Part shown: in pieces, positions 57,822 to 64,000 of the stretch
Numbering within the stretch: position 1 is the first letter of the stretch
Layout: each line of letters opens with the position of its first letter
Assembly (NCBI RefSeq): GCF_010093815.1
Contig: NW_022985552.1
Location: 434,001 to 498,000, forward strand
DNA length: 64,000 bases
Direction of reading: 5' to 3'
Origin: Pseudovirgaria hyperparasitica
Lineage: Eukaryota > Ascomycota > Dothideomycetes > Acrospermales > Acrospermaceae
The notes under the pieces: model-generated
What the model was told of the DNA's origin: nothing
Databases searched by the model: none
Seen by the model: the letters and a program-made list of their open reading frames with translations, nothing else
Translations under genes and position numbers: made by a program

Positions 57822-59504
57822 ATGCCTTCCCCACGAGCCATACTTATGCAGAGGATCAAGGAACTGATCATGGAGGATGGGGGAGCGGCGAATAAGTCTT
57901 CTAAGCCCATAGATTCAGACATCACATCATGCGTCAAGCTTGCAAGTCCTTCGATGGACATGGATATCTCAGCTACACTCAAGACTGATCTTCCACCCCC
58001 TGACTCTCCTAGCGAGACTGTTTCTCCCGGACAGCCATCAAGCCATCTTGTGGTGGATAACTTACAGCCAGTCTCCTCCATCTCTGCGGTTCAAATTCTA
58101 GACGATCTAGTTATCAATAAAGAGTCACCTCCTACCCCACCACCATCTCCTAAACTCTACCGTCCCCAGGAAGCGAAACCAACACACTCATCTCCGGCCT
58201 CGCTCGTGGACCCAGGTATCCAGTACCTGCGCTCAATCTTCAACTTGCCCACGTCGACATATGATCCCGTCGACCCATCCGCACCCATTCCGCAGTTCAT
58301 AAACTCGACCAACGCCCCGATCCTCGCCTCCATCGACTGCGAAGCCTGGGAAGACGATCGGCGCAGCGTGCAAGAGGTTGGTTTCGCCTTGCTCGATATA
58401 CGCAAGCTCAGTGGTGTCGCACCAGGCATAGCAGGAAGGGAGTGGATGCATCTGATTGAATATCATCATTACATCACGGAGGAGTACAAGCATCTCGTCA
58501 ACAAGCGCCAGCTCAAGGGCTGTCCTGATAAATTCCTCTTTGGCCAGAGCAAGGTTGTCAAGAAGGCAGAGTACAATGCTGTGTTGAGCGATCTGCTGAC
58601 CATCGAAGACGATCTTGTGCAGAGTGGTGGAAAGAAGGAGAAGTATAGGAGGATTGTCCTTGTTGGCCATTCCCTCGCAGACGACGTCAAGTACCTGGGA
58701 CTCTGCGGGTTTGATGTCGTTGCGCATATCCAGTCGCTTCTTCCGGATGGCCACCCATCCCCTACGGCGTCTCAGACCTCACCCAAAATTTCTATCAGTC
58801 CTACACAGGATCCAACCCAGAAGAACAAAGAAACGCCAACGCCACCACCACCATACCACCGGCCCCAGCCCACATCTTACCCTATCCCCACCCTCGACAC
58901 CCACACCCTCATTCAAGCCCTCTCCCCCCCAAGCTCCCCAGACCACCCCACTCAAAAGCTCATCCTCAGCGTCGGAAAGCTTATATACATGTTCACGCCT
59001 CCCTCGTCACCCTGCAAATCACAACATCTCCCACCACCACACCTGCACAACGCAGGCAACGACGCAGCATATACCCTCCACGCGCTAATCCTACTTGCAC
59101 TGCGCTGTGGCGAGCAAGTGGACGTGCCGTACTGGCCGTATGACCTGCTCACGTTCGTGCAGCGCAGACGGCGGGACGAGAGGTATCTGCAGGCTGTGTT
59201 GGAGATTAAATTGGGAGGAGCATTTTGGGGGGTTTGGAGGGGTTTCAGGGGGAAGATTCCTTTGGTGAATGGTGAGGATGGTCATGGTGGGGGGAAGAGG
59301 GAGGTGGTACAGGGAGAGGTGCAGATTGTCAGAAAGGAGATTACGGAGGCTCAGAGGGAGAGGAGACGCCGGGGAAGACGAAATGCGAAGGAGAATGCGC
59401 GGAAGAGGAGGGCGGAGGAGGATGCGAAGAAGTGCAGTGGCGTAGGTGTGGGTGGGGGTGAGGGTGATGAGAAGTATGACTCTGGTGTTGAGATTGAGGG
59501 ATGA
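57822..59504 (+). CDS. Gfd2/YDR514C-like DEDDh 3'-5' exonuclease-fold protein, 560 aa
   Basis: A single exon with the first in-frame ATG at MPSPRAILM. Residues 1-160 are disordered and Pro/Ser-rich (SPPTPPPSPK). An RNase-H-like domain starts at ILASIDCEAWE (Asp172 and Glu174, motif I) with QEVGFALLDI. It continues through VGHSLADDVKYLGL (motif II Asp near 285) and ends with HNAGNDAAYTLHALILLAL near 409-427 (motif III His and Asp). That set makes the DEDDh active site look complete. A low-complexity insert of about 80 residues (Thr/Pro-rich, 305-385) splits the fold. The tail is strongly basic (ERRRRGRRNAKENARKRR near 516-533), suggesting nucleic-acid or nuclear targeting. Yeast Gfd2 is linked to mRNA export. 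Function here is inferred from the fold only. Confidence 0.82.
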   Translation: MPSPRAILMQRIKELIMEDGGAANKSSKPIDSDITSCVKLASPSMDMDISATLKTDLPPPDSPSETVSPGQPSSHLVVDNLQPVSSISAVQILDDLVINKESPPTPPPSPKLYRPQEAKPTHSSPASLVDPGIQYLRSIFNLPTSTYDPVDPSAPIPQFINSTNAPILASIDCEAWEDDRRSVQEVGFALLDIRKLSGVAPGIAGREWMHLIEYHHYITEEYKHLVNKRQLKGCPDKFLFGQSKVVKKAEYNAVLSDLLTIEDDLVQSGGKKEKYRRIVLVGHSLADDVKYLGLCGFDVVAHIQSLLPDGHPSPTASQTSPKISISPTQDPTQKNKETPTPPPPYHRPQPTSYPIPTLDTHTLIQALSPPSSPDHPTQKLILSVGKLIYMFTPPSSPCKSQHLPPPHLHNAGNDAAYTLHALILLALRCGEQVDVPYWPYDLLTFVQRRRRDERYLQAVLEIKLGGAFWGVWRGFRGKIPLVNGEDGHGGGKREVVQGEVQIVRKEITEAQRERRRRGRRNAKENARKRRAEEDAKKCSGVGVGGGEGDEKYDSGVEIEG

Positions 59505-60355
59505 AGATTGGACTGGGAGTGTATTGGTACTGTGATCAAGTCTTTTCATGGACATTTTTTTGGGGAGCTGAGAACCGGTTTCATGCTTTCATATGGCTCG
59601 ATACCCGGGCTATGAATAGTACTGCTTATTGCATGGTTGCTTTGGGCAAGTCAGTCATAGTCAGATCGAGGATCTGTTTCTCAATCTCTGACCAGGCCAG
59701 CTACTTACACAATGTATTTACCACACTCCAACTAGTAAGATCCCAGCTGTTCCATCTGTAGCTCGCTTATAGCTCTGGCCACTGGATACTTAAGACCGCG
59801 TTTCGAATGCGTTGAGCTGACCTGGGCAGAATCATGAAACGTGCTACTGGGACATGCGATGTTACGGTCTTCCAAGCTGGCGAATCGAGGCGTGATATGT
59901 TGGGTAGTGGTGTGTGCTGATGGATCTAATGCTGAATGATTGCAATGCAGGGCTGGCAAAAAAGAATTGTTAGTAGATGTTGGAGGCCAGAGTGTGATGG
60001 TGGTGGCGGTGACTGGGTGTTGTTGGGGATTTGGGATGGGTAGATTGGGATTGCGCGCTGGTCGAAAGATAGATTGTGATGTCCTCAAGGCAAAAGGGTG
60101 ATGTAAAGTGGAATGGTGGGGGCTTGTGAGGGTACAGCAAGCGGAGCACAATCACGTAAAGCTATACACATCAGGTATGTTGTGGTGTGGGACTTAGGCC
60201 GCAGCGGCCCACCCACACGATGCGTATCATTTTTGATGGGGTATCAGCTACCATAACCATATACGCCGCCAGATGCCGCTGGCTTCTATTGAAGCCCAAA
60301 ATGAGTACAAGTTTAAAATCCGCTTCGCCCAGAACACCGGCGCAACCCCCACTGT
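59505..60355. other. Intergenic between convergent exonuclease and Spf30 genes
   Basis: No gene. A G/T-rich stretch on the plus strand at about 59,900-60,130 makes the minus strand open for up to 139 codons, but the product is His/Thr/Pro-rich low complexity. Confidence 0.55.
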
Positions 60356-61217
60356 CTAGTCCTCCTCAATTTCCTCGTGTACGTGGCGCTTTCGCGCAAC
60401 GTCCTTGGTCATTGGGCGACCAGAGCCCACGAAGCCAACGCGCGCATTGACGCCCTCGCCGGTGCGGAACATCGACTCTTTTGACTTCTTCTGCTTCGAC
60501 ATGAAGTCGTTCCAGTTGCCACGCGACTTCTCTAGCTTCTTCTCTGATCCCAGCTTGCGCGGGATCTTGGCGGGGCGATCCGGGCCTGCGGAGGCGAGCG
60601 AGGGTTCACGCTTCAGCTGTGCCTCGGCGATGATAACATTAGGATTCTTGGGACGTGCGGCTTCCTCTTCAGCTTTGCGTTTCTTGATCTCGTTTTCCTC
60701 GTTGATGCGGGTGGCCGGGCGGCACTCGTCTGCGCGGATCTGTGTGAGGAATTTGTCCTTGAAGCGAACCTGGAACATTTTGTTTTCGCCGACGCCGAGG
60801 ATGGCGATGACCTTTGCGGCCGTCAGGCGCTGGTCATCTTTGTTCCGGTGTGCAAGGACCCAGTCGCCTTGCTTGAGTTCGATCTTGGGTTTTTTGGGTA
60901 CGACGGCGACGGGCTCTTTCGGTTTCTCCTCAGGGAGTTGGGCGCGGAGGGTTTCGAGTTCTTCACTGAACATGGCAATGCCTGCTTCGAGCTTCACACG
61001 TCTGTCTTCAGTTTCATCGTACTTCTCGTCGCCCGGCTTGAGGCGTGAGAGGTCGACCTTGGCCTCCTTGAGCTGTTGGGTAAAGTGAGTGAGCAGCGCG
61101 AAGAAGGGGTATCAAGATGCGTACCTGTCTGTGGTAATTGTCGACATCGCTTTGGAGTTGGTGGATGTCGGCCTTGAGATTCTTGAGTTCGTACCAGGAG
61201 AGCTGCTTGGTCGCCAT
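60356..61217 (-). CDS. Splicing factor Spf30/SMNDC1-like Tudor protein, 269 aa
   Basis: The exons are 61,125-61,217 and 60,356-61,072. The 52-bp intron runs GTACGC to CAACAG and joins ...DNYHRQ to LKEAKVDL in frame. Residues 1-80 form a coiled-coil-like helix (ELKNLKADIHQLQSDVDNYH). A Tudor domain lies at about 95-150 (QGDWVLAHRNKDDQRLTAAKV, then FQVRFKD). The C-terminal part is the family signature: NWNDFMSKQKKSKESMF, then RVGFVGSGRPMTKD and ARKRHV. Spf30 binds Sm proteins through symmetric dimethyl-arginine and helps recruit the U4/U6.U5 tri-snRNP in the nucleus. The aromatic cage is only partly evident. It is divergent from the Yap1-like gene. Confidence 0.88.
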
Positions 61218-62646
61218 TCTGAGCGGTATTCTGCGAATTTGAACTTGAACCTACGGTTTGCCTGAGCGATTGAACGGCCAATTCAGTCCGTGGCTGGTGA
61301 CGTAGCGTTGGTGGGTCTGATATTCACAGACGATATAGGGGAACAAGTAAGAACTCGTGTGTGGGAAGCACTGTCGGAGAGAAGTGACGTCGATGGAAGT
61401 AATGGTAGGACGTCGATTGAGATGAAGCGTTGATGGTGGGGATGAGTTGAGCGTGTAGATATGGGTCGGCCGGTGGTGAGCATCAAGCCGACTCACGTGA
61501 TTGGTAAAGATGAGGAAAGGCTCCATCCTTCAAGTTCCTTGGCTGGTAGCCTAACCTAATACACCGACCTGGGCAATACCCAAACATTACAGGCTGTAAA
61601 GTGTAAGGAAGGAGCCTGCGAAGAGCCTCAGGTATCCATCCAACCCTGGGTGACCTGACGCCTTGACCTTGTTGCGTGGCCGCCCCCAGCCCCTTCTTCC
61701 CCTCAAAAGTCATCTACCTTTACCAGAACCATCAATTAGATAGATCATGGTAATTATGCTGCCGATATCGATAAGCAGATTTGTACCAGCTGGCGAGCCG
61801 CATCTTATGTGGAAGCCGGTGGAATCATGAGATGCAGTCCAGTCCAATGTCCTGTAGAGAAAAGAAACATGTGCGGTTTCTTAATGATGTCGAGAGCATA
61901 CCGCAGCCTCCTTATGAATTTCCCCATTGTTCCATGCATCGCCATCATCCATGCAGATGCTGCTGCTGATGATGGATGATGCTGATTGATAATCAACCGT
62001 CAGACCAGTCGAGTTATACTGTATGTGGAATGGCGGCATCCACTCCCGACCGTCCAAGGATGCGCGCACGAATCAGAGGGGGTCCTGGTGTTGAAGCGGT
62101 GCCACTGGAAGAAACGTGCATGTGCGTGTCTGTCGGTGATCTTTGGTCTTCTAGCCTCCCAAGAAGCTCTCGAATCTCTCTTCCCACAGCCCTGATTATC
62201 TGACTCTCTTTTCCTCAATCCTTCTGACTCCAACCGCCGAATACTCCACCTGTCCTATTCCAATACACCACCCAGCTATACTGTCGTCGAAGCGCAGCTT
62301 TCCGACTCTGCAAGAAACGTGAGTTTAGGCTTGCATCATTCCACCCATACTCTTCCGCATACCGCCCAACCCCTCCTCTTACGTCCCTTGGAAGCATCGA
62401 ATGCAAACCACGCCAGTAGCCGTCGCGATAGAGAGTTGACTCATGATACGACGCTGACCGAGGTGTCCATGTACCTAGGAACTCCTCAATCGCATTCATC
62501 ACATTTCTCAGGTTCCGCTCAGGCCTATTCTCGCCTCGCGATACGTTCTGTTCCTTCGGAAGCCTCGACCGGCACAACGCGCCTTCTCGCCCGTTGGGCC
62601 AAGCCAAACCCTATATAACTTTCGTAGAAGAGCACCAGCCACTGTT
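61218..62646. other. Divergent promoter region of Spf30 and Yap1-like genes
   Basis: No gene is supported with confidence. A short (gctgatgat)-type simple-repeat patch lies at 61,957-61,990. A plus-strand frame from the ATG at 62,469 to TAA at 62,618 (49 codons) ends 28 bp before the Yap1-like ATG and would be an upstream ORF if transcribed. A minus-strand frame at 62,215-62,607 (130 codons, Trp/Tyr-rich) starts 40 bp from the Yap1-like ATG and is considered unlikely. Confidence 0.5.
62469..62618 (+). promoter_or_regulatory. Possible upstream ORF of the Yap1-like gene
   Basis: A 49-codon frame begins ATGTACCTAGGAACT and ends TAA at 62,616-62,618, 28 bp before the main ATG at 62,647. Long leaders with upstream ORFs are known for yeast YAP1 and YAP2 mRNAs. 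Whether this leader is transcribed is not visible here. Confidence 0.25.
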
Positions 62647-64000
62647 ATGGCAAACTCTAACAACCAGTTCTACGGTCCGGGCAGCCTCTCTCCTGACCAA
62701 GAGCATCTGTTGATGGCTGCCTTGAACTCGAATAACCCGAATCCGCAAAACGACTATAAGTCGAATCAAGATTTTGAAAACAACAACGATGGGACTTTTG
62801 ACCCCAATCAGCAATTCCCCATAGATGGCGTTAACCCCGCGTTCTTTCAAGGTCAGCCGAATGGCATGAATTTCAGCACATTCGACAATATCGAAGAAAG
62901 CCCATACGTGGACTTTCTCGATGGTGACACAAGCTTCGACTTCGATGCAAGTCTTAATAATGGAGATGCTATGATCGGTGGACTTCCCGGTAGCAGCACC
63001 TCTCCTGAAGCTTATGATCATGACAATACCGAGAAACGAAAGAGTCCAGAAGATGACGCTGAAGATCCTGATGGGGGGGGCAAGAGAAGAGAGTCTGACG
63101 ACAAAACGGCCAAGAAGCCCGGAAGGAAACCTCTGACTTCCGAACCGACAACAGTATGTCTTTTTTACTGGTGCTTCCCATCAAATTCTCACATATTTGC
63201 AGAAACGCAAAGCTCAAAATAGAGCTGCTCAGCGTGCTTTCCGTGAACGTAAGGAGAAGCACTTGCACGATCTCGAGACCAAGGTTGCGGAACTAGAGAA
63301 AGTGTCCGATGCGACCAGTCATGAGAACGGCCTGCTCAAAGCTCAGGTTCAAAGATTACAGACTGAATTGCGAGAGTACAGAAAGCGTCTGTCCCTCAAT
63401 AGCTCCGGCGTGAATCATTCTCTTACGGGGCACAACGTATCATTTCTGTCGGGCATGGGAGGCGGCAATAACTTCCAATTCGATTTTCCACGTTTTGGTG
63501 GTCTTCCTGGCGCGCATATGCTCAGCACAGGGGCAATGAGTGCGGCCAAAGGCTTGTCGAATAGTCCTTCCTCTGCGCGCTCTAGCGTCGGAAACAGCAT
63601 ACACGTGAACAGTGGCATTGCTCAGCGACAGAACAGCAATGGTAGCGTTCAGAGTCCACGGACCCAATCAACTGGCGTTGCCTCACCAGACAGCAATGTC
63701 TCCTCCCAAGAAGTCCGTGCGGGGCAGCAGTCACAGTCGAATGCGCGCAGTCCCCCTCTTTATAACGGAGCGAGTACTCCGGTCGTCGATATTGGCCATG
63801 TTCTCAGTACCAATTCCAATGTCAATCGCGAGCGTACCGGCAGCTCTTCAGCACAATCGCGTGTATTCCAATTCAACAGCGGCGCCAACTCTTCAACCGA
63901 TTCCCCTTCTGCCTCTTCAGTTTCTCAATACGGTGGCGCCAACTCGTCATGCGACACTTCTCCTGAGCCATCCTATAACTCACCCATGACCGGAAAGGCG
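62647..64000 (+). CDS. Yap1-like bZIP stress transcription factor, 5' part (partial)
   Basis: Exon 1 is 62,647-63,153 and exon 2 runs from 63,203 past the window end. The 49-bp intron runs GTATGT to TTGCAG. 435 residues are visible. The N-terminal 150 residues are Asn/Asp-rich and acidic, ending in a Lys/Arg cluster (KKPGRKPL) that may be a nuclear signal. The bZIP is at about 170-232, with the Yap-specific basic text NRAAQRAFRERK (175-186) followed by a leucine-zipper-like heptad run. Then comes a long Ser/Asn-rich region. The start of the n-terminal Cys-rich redox domain is seen as SCDTSPEPS (Cys419). Yap1 proteins are oxidised at their Cys-rich domains, stay in the nucleus and activate antioxidant genes. 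The C-terminal Cys-rich domain and export signal lie outside the window. Confidence 0.93.

Noticed and set aside
62215-62607. 130-codon minus-strand frame between Spf30 and Yap1
   Set aside because: It starts 40 bp from the Yap1-like ATG on the opposite strand and would need the same leader DNA; no domain recognised. Kept only as a remote possibility.
1-64000. CRISPR array, rRNA or tRNA genes
   Set aside because: No regularly spaced direct repeats of the CRISPR kind, no rRNA text, and no convincing tRNA T-loop plus acceptor pairing noticed on either strand. A tRNA covariance search was not possible here.

Overview
The window is nuclear DNA from a filamentous ascomycete (Pezizomycotina, most likely Dothideomycetes). 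The genes have short GT-AG introns of about 45-65 bp (one of 105 bp), and their products include a Zn2Cys6 transcription factor, a NACHT/ankyrin protein, a Yap1-type bZIP factor and an ascomycete laccase. Next to them lies a large block of repeats in which CpA and TpG dinucleotides are almost absent while TpA is in excess and CpG is kept. That is the signature of repeat-induced point mutation (RIP).

Region 1, about 1-37,170, is a RIP-saturated graveyard of transposable elements with no credible host gene. From left to right it holds the 3' part of a Ty3/gypsy element (1-1,900); a second Ty3/gypsy pol (about 4,350-7,140); an 11.4-kb Ty3/gypsy element in minus orientation with 368-bp LTRs (8,832-20,267); and an unidentified carrier sequence. 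The carrier is cut by a 7.75-kb Ty3/gypsy element with 202-bp LTRs (21,345-29,095) and by copies of a 228-bp LTR family, two of them solo LTRs with matching 5-bp target duplications. A Tad-like LINE follows (about 32,000-36,780). Near-identical short palindromes (31-39 bp, plus one degenerate copy) recur in the big gypsy element and at both edges of the LINE. All these elements are broken many times over.

Region 2, 37,170-64,000, has ordinary base composition. In order it carries: a thioesterase-like hot-dog protein (+), a hypothetical protein (-), a small single-pass membrane protein (+), a Zn2Cys6 regulator (-, apparent one-base frameshift), a NACHT/ankyrin STAND protein (-), a secreted laccase with two N-terminal chitin-binding modules (+), a RidA-family protein (+), a drug/metabolite-type multi-pass transporter (+), a Gfd2-like DEDDh exonuclease (+), the Tudor-domain splicing factor Spf30 (-), and the 5' part of a Yap1-like bZIP gene (+) that runs off the end.

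The genes do not form an obvious pathway or cluster. The right-hand group (RidA, transporter, exonuclease, Spf30, Yap1) is housekeeping or stress-related. The left-hand group next to the repeats (NLR-like protein, CBM18-laccase, Zn2Cys6 factor, orphan protein) is of the accessory type often found beside repeat blocks. Exon coordinates were derived by hand from splice signals, reading frame and conserved motifs.
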